Below are positions 38,693-46,662 of a stretch of DNA of 64,000 nt, in pieces. The stretch is taken from the NCBI RefSeq assembly GCF_040957575.1, contig NZ_CP162601.1, positions 620,001-684,000 of the forward strand, read 5' to 3'. The notes beneath the pieces are model-generated. The model saw only the letters and a program-made list of their open reading frames with translations, was not told the DNA's origin and did no database searches. The stretch's first letter is position 1; every line of letters begins with the position of its first letter. This stretch comes from Vibrio sp. HB236076. GTDB taxonomy: Bacteria; Pseudomonadota; Gammaproteobacteria; Enterobacterales; Vibrionaceae. The translations under genes and the position numbers were made by a program.

Positions 38693-39649
38693 ATGGATTT
38701 GGCAACCCAACTCGAATTACTATTGGATGTGGCAGAATATGGCACGTTTGCCAAAGCTGCGGATCGCAACCACATCGACCGTTCGGCCTTGTCGAAACAA
38801 ATTAAAAAATTAGAAGACAGCCTTGGCCTGCGTTTGCTCAATCGCTCCACGCGTTCTCTGTCGCTGACCCAAGCTGGGGTCGAAATGGTCGCGCAAGCGA
38901 AAAAAGTGCGCGATGTCCTCACCGAAACCCGCAATAAAGCCTCTCTTTTTCAAAGCGAACCCAAAGGGCATTTAAAAATCTCCTGCTCGGCTTTTTTTGG
39001 TCGCACTTACTTGGGCCAAGCCGTACAAACCTTCATGAGACATTACCCAGGGGTAACGGTAGAGCTGCGTCTCGATGACGAACGCGTCGATGTGATCCAC
39101 GAAGGGTACGACGTGGCATTTCGCATTGGCCCGATTCAAGAGTCGAATATGATCGTGCGCCGCTTGGCGACCAACCACATGGCGTTGGTGGCCTCACGCG
39201 AATTTATTGTGCAACACGGCATGCCGCAAAGCCCAGAGGCACTCAGTCAGTTGCCGGCCATAGTTTACGCCAATCATCACTTTAAAACCGATAAATTGCG
39301 CATTGCGCCCACGCCGCAATCAAGGGAAATCAAAACCTATCCCATTCAGGGCGCGTATTTTGTCAATGAAACCGACTTGATTTTAGAGGCGGTTAAATCA
39401 GGGCTTGGTTTTGCTTTGATCGGCGAGTTTTTCCTCACCTCATCACTCGAGTCTCAAGGGCTTGTTCGCTTGTTACCCGACCATCACCTGCCGCCATTTG
39501 GGGAGATCTACGCCATGTACAGCCATCGCAACCAGCAACCTCTGGTCAAGCTGTTTATTGACTCTGTGCAGCAAAGTATTGGCACGCCTCCGGTTTGGCA
39601 ACAATTTGTCTCATCAGCGCCGTTGACGGTGGTTCACCATGCTGGGTAA
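38693..39649 (+). CDS. LysR-family transcriptional regulator
   Basis: A 318-residue LTTR of the AaeR/DsdC-like (LTTR_8) group: helix-turn-helix YGTFAKAADRNHIDRSALSK at ~16-36, QIKKLEDSLGLRLLNRSTRS, then an effector domain with LRLDDERVDVIHEGYDVAFRI. The ATG at 38693 is preferred to the one at 38684, as AAGAGGA is 8-9 bases upstream of it but directly abuts the earlier one. Target genes are not evident; it stands upstream of the porin gene in the same direction. Confidence 0.88.
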   Translation: MDLATQLELLLDVAEYGTFAKAADRNHIDRSALSKQIKKLEDSLGLRLLNRSTRSLSLTQAGVEMVAQAKKVRDVLTETRNKASLFQSEPKGHLKISCSAFFGRTYLGQAVQTFMRHYPGVTVELRLDDERVDVIHEGYDVAFRIGPIQESNMIVRRLATNHMALVASREFIVQHGMPQSPEALSQLPAIVYANHHFKTDKLRIAPTPQSREIKTYPIQGAYFVNETDLILEAVKSGLGFALIGEFFLTSSLESQGLVRLLPDHHLPPFGEIYAMYSHRNQQPLVKLFIDSVQQSIGTPPVWQQFVSSAPLTVVHHAG

Positions 39650-39677
39650 CGGAACTTGAGCGCTAAGTCGTTGTCCA

Positions 39678-39697
39678 TACTGTGTTATTCTGTCTTT
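39678..39697 (+). repeat. two-unit relic of the 10-bp repeat
   Basis: TACTGTGTTA followed in exact 10-bp phase by TTCTGTCTTT, both fitting the NACTGTSTTN unit of the blocks at 11.8 and 19.0 kb (TTCTGTCTTA occurs there too). Short enough that chance cannot be excluded. Confidence 0.35.
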
Positions 39698-39803
39698 GTT
39701 GCGGCTTTTTCACCATAGTTCATAGTCAATATTGCACTGTCGTTTTTCATTGATATCACCATAATTAACCGCGTTTATTAGGAAATCATGCAGTGGTGAT
39801 ATC

Positions 39804-40790
39804 ATGGAAATGAAAAAAATAACGCTGGCGATCAGCGCCCTTCTTTTGAGCAACTCAGCTTTAGCTGCCACCGTGTATTCAGACGATGAAAAAGAACTGA
39901 ATATCCACGGCCGTGCACAAGGCATGTACTACTTTTCAGGTGATGACGACAGCGATGGCGATCAAAGCTACATTCGCGTTGGCCTGTCTGGCAAATCACA
40001 AATCAATCAAGACTACTACGCCTTTGGTCTTTATGAGCTTGAATTCAAATCTAACCGCCGCGACGACAGCGATGAAGACGATGAGTTTGATGTACGTAAA
40101 GGGTACATTGGTGTGGGTGCGGATTATGGTACCATCAGTTACGGCCGCCAATACGGCGCGGTGACATTGGTCTCTGATTACACCGATATCTTCCCTGAGT
40201 TTGGCAATGAAGCCGCCGGGGTGAGCTCTGACTTGTTCGGCACGGGCCGTTCGGATTCAGTATTTAAACTGACCGGTCACTACCAAGACTTGACGGTACA
40301 CGCTAGCTATCAAGCAGAAAACGACGAAGTCGTGCAAACCAATGGCGAGACCGATGCCTCTTCTTTTGGCCTCGCGGCGAATTATAAATTGCCGTACGGC
40401 TTTAATGTGGCATTGGGCTACAACCAAGGTGAAGGCCTCGACGAAGCCGACGATCAAACGCTGATCACAACGGCGATTTCATATCAGTACGACAAACTCT
40501 ACCTGGCAGCGCTGTACAGCGACGGCGAAAACTGGGCAAAAGACGGCTCAGAAGACGGCGTTGATTACACCGGTATTGAAGCGGTGGCAACCTACCAAGT
40601 AACCGAAAAACTGTCTGCGCTTATCGGCTACAATGGCCTTGAGCGCGATGATGAAGATACTGTCGATTCTTACTCGATCGGCGGTGAATATCAGCTGACG
40701 GAGAACTTTAAAACGTTAGCCGAATATAAGATCAACGACATCGAGGGTGAAGACGATATCTTTGCTGTCGCTGCGCGTTACTCGTTCTAA
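39804..40790 (+). CDS. outer-membrane porin (OmpU/OmpC type)
   Basis: A 328-residue gram-negative porin. Signal peptide MKKITLAISALLLSNSALA (mature N-terminus ATVYSDDEKELNIHGRAQ), alternating beta-strands, acidic loops rich in Asp, and the terminal Phe (…FAVAARYSF) that the BAM complex recognises. The very acidic composition (many DD/DE pairs) fits a marine or halophilic Vibrionaceae cell. Two starts are possible (39804 or 39810), differing by two residues. Resembles Vibrio OmpU/OmpH porins; exact name not assigned. Confidence 0.9.
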   Translation: MEMKKITLAISALLLSNSALAATVYSDDEKELNIHGRAQGMYYFSGDDDSDGDQSYIRVGLSGKSQINQDYYAFGLYELEFKSNRRDDSDEDDEFDVRKGYIGVGADYGTISYGRQYGAVTLVSDYTDIFPEFGNEAAGVSSDLFGTGRSDSVFKLTGHYQDLTVHASYQAENDEVVQTNGETDASSFGLAANYKLPYGFNVALGYNQGEGLDEADDQTLITTAISYQYDKLYLAALYSDGENWAKDGSEDGVDYTGIEAVATYQVTEKLSALIGYNGLERDDEDTVDSYSIGGEYQLTENFKTLAEYKINDIEGEDDIFAVAARYSF

Positions 40791-40815
40791 CTCTGACAGA
40801 GCCGATATGACATTG

Positions 40816-40845
40816 AGCCCGCTGCATGTCGCCGCGGGCTTTTTT
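40816..40845 (+). terminator. porin gene terminator
   Basis: Perfect stem AGCCCGC / GCGGGCT (40816-40822, 40834-40840) with an 11-nt loop followed by TTTTT; 26 bases after the porin stop. Confidence 0.9.
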
Positions 40846-40959
40846 GCGTCAATGCGCAGTGATGCTGGTGAGTGGTTTAACCCTCTAGGGTGATCAGTTA
40901 TTGAGCTCGATGGGTATTTACCTGTGACATTCTGACCACAATGAATGGTGTTATTGTAA

Positions 40960-40975
40960 CGTGACCTAAATCACG
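40960..40975. promoter_or_regulatory. CRP-like site
   Basis: CGTGA-CCTAAA-TCACG, a symmetric match to the CRP consensus TGTGA-N6-TCACA in 8 of 10 positions. It lies in a gene-free interval upstream of a possible small RNA (41009-41097). Confidence 0.5.
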
Positions 40976-41008
40976 AAAAACCGTATTCTAGCCCGGTTAG
41001 CGAATCCA

Positions 41009-41097
41009 CTGCCTTGAACGCTAATTACTTTTTTCATGATTTGTAACTCCTGTTATAATCCTTTTTTGCAGCAAATCCCCTTGCTGCATTTTTTTTT
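41009..41097 (+). ncRNA. candidate small RNA ending in a strong terminator
   Basis: A plus-strand intrinsic terminator, TGCAGCAA / TTGCTGCA (41067-41074, 41081-41088) with a 6-nt loop and nine T, stands in a 300-base interval where no plus-strand gene ends: the porin already has its own terminator 220 bases earlier. A CRP-like palindrome lies 35-50 bases before the proposed 5' end, and the sequence before the hairpin contains TAACTCCTG, able to pair with Shine-Dalgarno sequences. The 5' end is a guess from the CRP spacing; a TG-T-TATAAT extended -10 at 41051-41059 would give only the hairpin. Confidence 0.4.
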
Positions 41098-41148
41098 GCC
41101 TATTGGTTACCTATCCCAAATGGTGGTCACTTTACTCTACATCCAATG

Positions 41149-42036
41149 CTACTTGGTGACGGAAAGAGGCAGATAGCGCTGCACAAAAGCAATGACTTGG
41201 TCGACATAAGCTGGACTATCGAAAATGGCCGCACTGTGTCCGACGCCATACTCGATTAACAGCGTATTATCGACACCGGCTTGATCGAGTTTCGCTTTTA
41301 ATCGTTCGCTTTGGGCTAGTGGAACCCGTTTATCTTGGTCGCCGTGCATTAAAAGATAAGGCGGGCTCTGCTTAGAAATGTAGTGTACTGGCGAAGCTTG
41401 ACGAGCTAACTCTGGATTATCCGTTGGAAGAGTACCGAGAAATCTCGCCACGGAAGAGCGCTCTGACACAATCTTATTGCCTTTTTTTCCTAACGCTAAT
41501 AAGTCTGTTGGTCCAAAGAAGCTAACGACGGCGAGTACGTTGTAATTAGCTTGACCATAAAACGTCACACTTTTATCGCGGTTAAGTGCACCGATTAAGC
41601 TGGCGAGGTGTCCACCGGCAGAGCGGCCCATCACAATGATATCTTGGCTGGCTAAGTGATATTGTGATGATAGCGTTTGCAGGTGATTTAACGCCGCATT
41701 GATATCGATGACTGGTGCGGGAAAAACCGCTTCACCACTAAGACGATAATTAACGGCAGCGAGTGCGTACCCTTGGTCAAGCACGCGTTTGAGCAGTAAT
41801 GGGTTTTTGGTCGGTAATTGATCTTTACTACCGCGCTTCCACGCACCGCCGTGGATCCAAATCAGTAACGGGCGCGCTGCGGCGAGTGGTTTTTTACTCG
41901 GGATATACAGGTCGAGCGAGAGAGGGGCCCCTTGAGGATGATCGATTGCGATGTCTTGGTGTAAAACATGTGGTGGCAATGTGGCAGCGGTGTTAAAGCT
42001 GAATAATAGGGTGAAAAGCGCAGTGATGAACTTCAT
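41149..42036 (-). CDS. exported alpha/beta-hydrolase (esterase)
   Basis: A 295-residue alpha/beta-hydrolase with a signal peptide (MKFITALFTLLFSFNTAA). Oxyanion motif LIWIHGGAWKRGS (~58-70), nucleophile elbow MGRSAGGHLAS (~136-146, Ser in GxSxG-like GRSAG), acid in HGDQDKRVPLAQ and final His in YGVGHSAAI. The family contains BD-FAE-like carboxylesterases and feruloyl esterases. It lies 63 bases downstream of a siderophore-type TonB receptor, in the same direction, so a periplasmic siderophore-ester hydrolase role is possible but not proven. ATG preceded by AAGGAAT. Confidence 0.86.
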   Translation of the reverse strand: MKFITALFTLLFSFNTAATLPPHVLHQDIAIDHPQGAPLSLDLYIPSKKPLAAARPLLIWIHGGAWKRGSKDQLPTKNPLLLKRVLDQGYALAAVNYRLSGEAVFPAPVIDINAALNHLQTLSSQYHLASQDIIVMGRSAGGHLASLIGALNRDKSVTFYGQANYNVLAVVSFFGPTDLLALGKKGNKIVSERSSVARFLGTLPTDNPELARQASPVHYISKQSPPYLLMHGDQDKRVPLAQSERLKAKLDQAGVDNTLLIEYGVGHSAAIFDSPAYVDQVIAFVQRYLPLSVTK

Positions 42037-42048
42037 TTTATTCCTTAT

Positions 42049-42075
42049 TTATTCAAGGCCTTGAATAAGGCCTTG
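42049..42075. other. intercistronic palindrome receptor-esterase
   Basis: Perfect 20-bp palindrome with half-site TTATTCAAGG (42049-42068), overlapped by a second pairing CAAGGCC / GGCCTTG (42054-42060, 42069-42075). It lies between the TonB receptor and the esterase, where it may moderate read-through or stabilise mRNA. Confidence 0.6.
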
Positions 42076-42099
42076 TGATCTTATCTCTCTGTGATGTCG

Positions 42100-43983
42100 T
42101 TAAAAATTCACGTGCATAGCAAGCCAATATCGACGGCCATAATCAACGTAACCGTATTCTTGGTAGGTGGTTTCTTTATCAAAGATGTTGTAAACGGCGG
42201 CCATTGCTTTGAGCGAAGGCGTCACTTGCCAGTGCGCGCCGCTGTCAAAAACCGTTATAGAAGGAGCAAGGTTATTACGCGAGTTGGTCGTGATGGTATT
42301 GTTATCTTTACCGCGATAATTTGCCGATAACCAATAGCCGACTTGGTCGCTCAATTGCCATTGTCCGTTAAGGCTGACTAAGTGTTCAGGCATTTGTGTG
42401 AGTGGTTGGCCGCGGTCCTCGCCCGATAACTGTTCGCTGTGTGTATAGGTGTAACTTAAATTGATCTTGATTTGTTGGCTAAGTTCACTCGATAGACTGG
42501 TTTCAACACCATATGCAAAGGCCTGATCAATATTGTTATAACGGCTGTCACAATAGGTCTCAGTACAATTTTCCTCAAGATCCTCGGTATCGATTTTATC
42601 GTTAAAATCATTGTAAAATACCGTGATATTAGCGTTTAGCGATGAATTGTCGTGATAATACAATCCCATCTCAGAGTTGATCGATTGCTCTGGCGTTAGA
42701 TCGCTATTTCCGTAAACGTCACATCGCCCGTTACAGCTTTCTTGAACCCAGTCTGCTTCCATTTCCGTTAACGATGGCGCTCGGTAACCCGTAGAGATTC
42801 CGCTTTTAAGCGTCCATTGCGGCGCTAAGTGATAAACACTGTAAAGGCGGGGGCTTAAATGGCCATCAAACTGTTGGTTATCGTCGTACCTCATCCCTAA
42901 GGTTAAAGTCCAATCATCGTTCAGTCGCCACTCATCTTCGATAAATACTGACCACTGCCCGTTGCTAAAAAGGTACTCATTGTTGTCTAGCGCTTGGTAC
43001 TCAAGTGTACTGCCAAGTGTCAGGTAGTGGTTAAGGCTTGCCACTGACCATTGAGAATGAGCCTGGTAGTTCTCAACTTTGAGCTCTCGTCCTCGATTCT
43101 CTATTTGTTCGTAAGTGAGGTAGGAATCCCCTTGCCAATCTAGGTAGCGGCCTTGGTGTGCAAGCCCAAATGAGACACGATCATTGTTGGTTTCAGAATC
43201 ACGAGTACGGGATTTATCCGCGCTATTTTTACGTGTTTGATCGTGAAACGTGGCATCAAAAGTCAGACGGTCAGCTTCGGTGGCTTGGTAATAGAGAGAC
43301 GTTCTGACATTGTCCAGCCTTTTACTGCCATTGGCGTATAAAATGTCATCTTCTTGTTGTTCTTGATATAAGCCGCTGATCGCGCCACTGAGTTTATCTT
43401 GGTACAGAGGCCCGGCGAGCGATAACTGGCCTTGATAAAAGTTGCCATAGTCAGCGTCTTCTTGGAGTACGGTTTCTACACGTAGTGAGCCTTGCCAGGT
43501 AGCAAACTCTTGACGTGTGATGATATTTATCACCCCACCAATGGCATCGGAGCCGTATAACGTTGACATGGGCCCGCGTATGACTTCAATGCGATCAATC
43601 ATCTCAATCGAGGGTAACCAATCTTGCTCAAAGCCACCACTGCTGCTGACTTGAGTTTCGCGCCCCGATTGTTTGCGGCCGTTCACTAAAATGGCGGTGT
43701 AGTCTGCTGGCATACCTCGAATGGAAATGTCCTGTCGGGAACCTCCACTTGTGACGGTAACCCCAGGAACATTTTTTAGGGCATCGGTGAGATCGCGATA
43801 AGCGCGCTGCTCAATGTCTTCTCGAGTGATCACACTGATCGATGAAGGGGCTTCAAGCTCGGTTTGTTGATACCCAGTTGCAGTCACTACCAGATGTTCT
43901 GTCTGATTATCTTGAGCAAAGAGGGATACAGGCAACAGGGCACTCAACAAGAAAGGCAGAGAGCACACAGCAAACGATTTCAT
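42100..43983 (-). CDS. TonB-dependent siderophore receptor (IrgA/FepA-like)
   Basis: A 627-residue outer-membrane receptor. Signal peptide MKSFAVCSLPFLLSALLPVSLFA; TonB box EHLVVTAT just after the cleavage site; plug domain ~30-150 (SISVITREDIEQRAYRDLTD, VIRGPMSTLYGSDAIGGVIN); 22-strand barrel to the C-terminus, ending in the aromatic MHVNF. The length and motifs fit the catecholate receptor group (IrgA, VctA, FepA, CirA). The ATG at 43983 is taken because the signal peptide starts there. A Fur box immediately upstream indicates iron repression. Confidence 0.9.
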   Translation of the reverse strand: MKSFAVCSLPFLLSALLPVSLFAQDNQTEHLVVTATGYQQTELEAPSSISVITREDIEQRAYRDLTDALKNVPGVTVTSGGSRQDISIRGMPADYTAILVNGRKQSGRETQVSSSGGFEQDWLPSIEMIDRIEVIRGPMSTLYGSDAIGGVINIITRQEFATWQGSLRVETVLQEDADYGNFYQGQLSLAGPLYQDKLSGAISGLYQEQQEDDILYANGSKRLDNVRTSLYYQATEADRLTFDATFHDQTRKNSADKSRTRDSETNNDRVSFGLAHQGRYLDWQGDSYLTYEQIENRGRELKVENYQAHSQWSVASLNHYLTLGSTLEYQALDNNEYLFSNGQWSVFIEDEWRLNDDWTLTLGMRYDDNQQFDGHLSPRLYSVYHLAPQWTLKSGISTGYRAPSLTEMEADWVQESCNGRCDVYGNSDLTPEQSINSEMGLYYHDNSSLNANITVFYNDFNDKIDTEDLEENCTETYCDSRYNNIDQAFAYGVETSLSSELSQQIKINLSYTYTHSEQLSGEDRGQPLTQMPEHLVSLNGQWQLSDQVGYWLSANYRGKDNNTITTNSRNNLAPSITVFDSGAHWQVTPSLKAMAAVYNIFDKETTYQEYGYVDYGRRYWLAMHVNF

Positions 43984-43998
43984 GAATAACAAAGTTCC

Positions 43999-44027
43999 AT
44001 TTAATTGATAATTGTTATCAATTAAAT
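43999..44027. promoter_or_regulatory. Fur box in a 29-bp palindrome
   Basis: Perfect inverted repeat ATTTAATTGATAA - TTG - TTATCAATTAAAT. Its centre, TGATAATTGTTATCA (44006-44020), matches the 7-1-7 Fur consensus TGATAATnATTATCA in all but one position. A second, weaker 7-1-7 match (TGACAATTATTCGCA, 44034-44048) follows. Placed 16 bases before the receptor ATG. Confidence 0.85.
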
Positions 44028-44147
44028 AGAGAATGACAATTATTCGCAATCATATCATTATCGATTTTGTGCAAGACCACTATTCTCAATATGGATAGTG
44101 GGTCACGTGATCTCGGCCTTTTTTGTTATTCTTGTGGCGATCTGACG

Positions 44148-45086
44148 TTAGGCTTTTGAAGATTCTTCATCAAAGTGGGCCTTAAACAATCCTCGAACCC
44201 ATTCACACATCGGGTCATTGTGAAATCGTTTGTGCCAATACAAAAACACCGAAGAAAAGTGTAACTGCAACGCTTTGGGAACCTCGCGTGTGATGAGCCT
44301 AGGATCGCGGCACGCTTCTTCGGCGTATGGCGTTGGCAGGTGAAAAACGATATCAGAACACGCTGCGATATCAGGGGCTGAGCTAAAGTGCGACAGTTGT
44401 ACCGGGATCGATAAGCGATTTTTTTTGTTGCTCAAGCCAAGCTCAATAAATTTATGTTCAAAAGAAAGGGTTTGTTCACCTTGTAATGAAATTTGGCCAA
44501 AGTGACATTCAAGTAAGGCTTCTGGGGTCAGAGGGCGTGTTGCCAGAGGGTGATTTTTGTTCATTAATAGCCGAAAGTCGCGCTTGGCCACCGCCATACG
44601 GTATAGGTTTTGATCCGAGTGCTCGGGTTGATGAGAAGACAGGACAAAGTGAACATTACCGTCAATCAGCGCGTCAAAATGGCGCTGTGCATTGCTATTA
44701 ATATTGATTTTCATGTTTGGGGCTTGACGGCGAATCTCACCGACAATGGTGGGTAAAATACGATTAATTTGTGGCTGAAGGCCAAAAAATTTAATCGTGC
44801 TGGTACAAAGTTCGGGTTGAAAAGATTGTTTGTGTATTAGTACCTCAAGGCTGTTGATGACCTGAGTGATATCTTGCAGAATTTGTCGGGCTTTCGCGGT
44901 GGTGTCGTACCCCGAAGGAGAGCGAACCAGCAAGTCATCATCAAATAACCCACGCATCTTTTGTAAAGTACGGCTAACAGAAGATTGACTGATATTCATA
45001 CTATAAGCGGTGTTAGAAACGTGTTTTTCTTCCAACAGCGTTTTTAAAATCAGCAGCGATTGAATATCGACTTGAGAAAGCTCCAT
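44148..45086 (-). CDS. LysR-family regulator upstream of the siderophore receptor
   Basis: A 312-residue LTTR with helix-turn-helix KHVSNTAYSMNISQSSVSRT at ~21-40 and an effector domain from ~90. The ATG at 45086 is chosen for its strong AGGAAGGAGCC leader. It reads in the same direction as the receptor, 164 bases upstream of it. IrgB, the LysR activator of V. cholerae irgA, is divergent, so the arrangement differs; whether this protein controls the receptor is unknown. Confidence 0.88.
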   Translation of the reverse strand: MELSQVDIQSLLILKTLLEEKHVSNTAYSMNISQSSVSRTLQKMRGLFDDDLLVRSPSGYDTTAKARQILQDITQVINSLEVLIHKQSFQPELCTSTIKFFGLQPQINRILPTIVGEIRRQAPNMKININSNAQRHFDALIDGNVHFVLSSHQPEHSDQNLYRMAVAKRDFRLLMNKNHPLATRPLTPEALLECHFGQISLQGEQTLSFEHKFIELGLSNKKNRLSIPVQLSHFSSAPDIAACSDIVFHLPTPYAEEACRDPRLITREVPKALQLHFSSVFLYWHKRFHNDPMCEWVRGLFKAHFDEESSKA

Positions 45087-45270
45087 GGCTCCTTCCTTAC
45101 TTCGGTTAGTAAAATCAAGCCGATAGTATTTCACGCGGTTGTCCTAAAAACAACGTGACTGAAACCCCAATAACCTCATCACCTAACACCGCCTTGAGGA
45201 GGTTTTTACCTTAATTTGTCATTATATAAGCCCCGTCAATTAAACTGGCGTTATTTATTTGGAGAGTGTC

Positions 45271-45459
45271 ATGTCTCAATTTAGCCGCGCGACCCGCGCC
45301 TTGCTTTTAGTCAGTGTGATGGGATTAATGGCGTGCAGCCCAGAGGTGGGCAGCGAACAATGGTGCCAAGAAATGGACGACAAACCAAAAGGTGACTGGA
45401 CCGCCAATCAGGTTGGCGAGTATGCCGAGCACTGCATTTTTCGCAAGACACAAAAGTAA
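45271..45459 (+). CDS. DUF3012 lipoprotein
   Basis: A 62-residue lipoprotein: signal sequence ending in the lipobox LMAC (Cys ~22), then SPEVGSEQWCQEMDDKPKGD and …WTANQVGEYAEHCIF, the DUF3012 pattern with two conserved Cys. GGAGAG is 4 bases before the ATG. Function unknown; the family is common in marine gammaproteobacteria. Confidence 0.82.
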   Translation: MSQFSRATRALLLVSVMGLMACSPEVGSEQWCQEMDDKPKGDWTANQVGEYAEHCIFRKTQK

Positions 45460-45548
45460 CCACCGCACCTTCAACAAGGTGACCCCATGTCGTTGCTCCG
45501 CTTGGTGATGTGGTTGTCGATTCACTTTTACGCATAGAGAATAACCCG

Positions 45549-45728
45549 ATGAAATTATCCCTTTTATTACTCAGTAGTGTGCTCTTGTTATCAGGATGCC
45601 AACTCACGCGCGTTGAAGGGCGCTTAGACAATGTCGACGTGAAAGTGGGCTCCGATGGTGGCCACGGCGGTCATCACAGCCACGGTAAATTTTGCCCGCC
45701 GGGCCAAGCGAAAAAAGGGGCCTGTTAA
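45549..45728 (+). CDS. His/Gly-rich small lipoprotein
   Basis: A 59-residue lipoprotein: signal MKLSLLLLSSVLLLSGC with lipobox LSGC (Cys17), a short middle part, and a tail GGHGGHHSHGKFCPPGQAKK ending in Cys. The five His and two Cys in the last 25 residues suggest metal binding. Not assigned to a named family. It follows the DUF3012 gene by 89 bases on the same strand. Confidence 0.72.
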   Translation: MKLSLLLLSSVLLLSGCQLTRVEGRLDNVDVKVGSDGGHGGHHSHGKFCPPGQAKKGAC

Positions 45729-45809
45729 CATTTTCGCGAGGTGGTTTGCGAAGCGCTTTTACCTAAGCTCACTTTACCTAAGTCTAATGCACCTAAGCCC
45801 ACGCAACCT

Positions 45810-46625
45810 CTAAGGCCAGGTGGGGTGTGTCACCACCTCAATGCCTCGTTGTGCTAACGCGCGCTTTAATGCGGCGACTTGGCTGGCATTACTGGCGGCT
45901 AATTGGCCGTGTTCGTCGAACAGGTTATTTTCAAACCCAACGCGCACATCCGCGCCGAGTGAGGCGGCGTAGCACAGACACGCCTGCTCTTGAGCGCCAA
46001 ACGCACAGACCGCCCAAGGCACCGCAATATCAGACAACAACGGCATGAAGGCGTCTAAATCTTGGGGGTGAGATTGTTGGTGTTGCTGATAACGACCAAG
46101 CACAATCAACAGGTGATGGGGCGAATCGAGGATCGTGCCGCGTTGGCGCAAGGCGCCATACTCACGCACTTGCTCAGGGGTATAGAGAATGTATTGCACT
46201 AGGGTGTTTTGCTTTGCGAGTCGCTGAAAAAACGCCGCCGCTAAGGGCTCACTCTCCGGGCTTGGGATCAGCTCAGCCAGTGCCAGTGAAGTGGCCTCGG
46301 GTTGAAGGGTGTCAACGAGTGCCATTTGTTGCTCTGGAGAGTAACGGCCGACCGCTTCGGTGGTTAACTGGACCAAGGCTTGGTCGCCAACTGCCTGCTT
46401 GACCATTTGATAGACTTCTCGATTCTCCTCCACCGCCAAGCTGTGTACGCCATTGGCATCGCGGGCGTGTAAGTGAATCATACTGGCGCCTGCCGCGACG
46501 CACTGCTGAGCTTCTATCGCCATCTCTTGTGCCGTGATGGGCAAATGTGGGTGATGGTCTTTGCTGTGCCTCGCGCCATTGGCGGCGACGATGATACGAG
46601 TGGCGTGAGGGGTTGGCGTACTCAT
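45810..46625 (-). CDS. BKACE family beta-keto acid cleavage enzyme
   Basis: A 271-residue member of the BKACE family (DUF849; 3-keto-5-aminohexanoate cleavage enzyme type), zinc-dependent TIM-barrel enzymes that split a beta-keto acid with acetyl-CoA to acetoacetate and a CoA ester. Motifs: VAANGARHSKDHHPHLPIT, the zinc-ligand HLHARD near 49-54, and RVGFENNLFDEHGQLAASNA near 234. The physiological substrate depends on the subfamily and is not visible. It is 37 bases downstream of a class III aminotransferase on the same strand. Confidence 0.86.
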   Translation of the reverse strand: MSTPTPHATRIIVAANGARHSKDHHPHLPITAQEMAIEAQQCVAAGASMIHLHARDANGVHSLAVEENREVYQMVKQAVGDQALVQLTTEAVGRYSPEQQMALVDTLQPEATSLALAELIPSPESEPLAAAFFQRLAKQNTLVQYILYTPEQVREYGALRQRGTILDSPHHLLIVLGRYQQHQQSHPQDLDAFMPLLSDIAVPWAVCAFGAQEQACLCYAASLGADVRVGFENNLFDEHGQLAASNASQVAALKRALAQRGIEVVTHPTWP

Positions 46626-46662
46626 GGGGTTTCCTTATCAATGGGGTGTTTCTTCAATGTGG

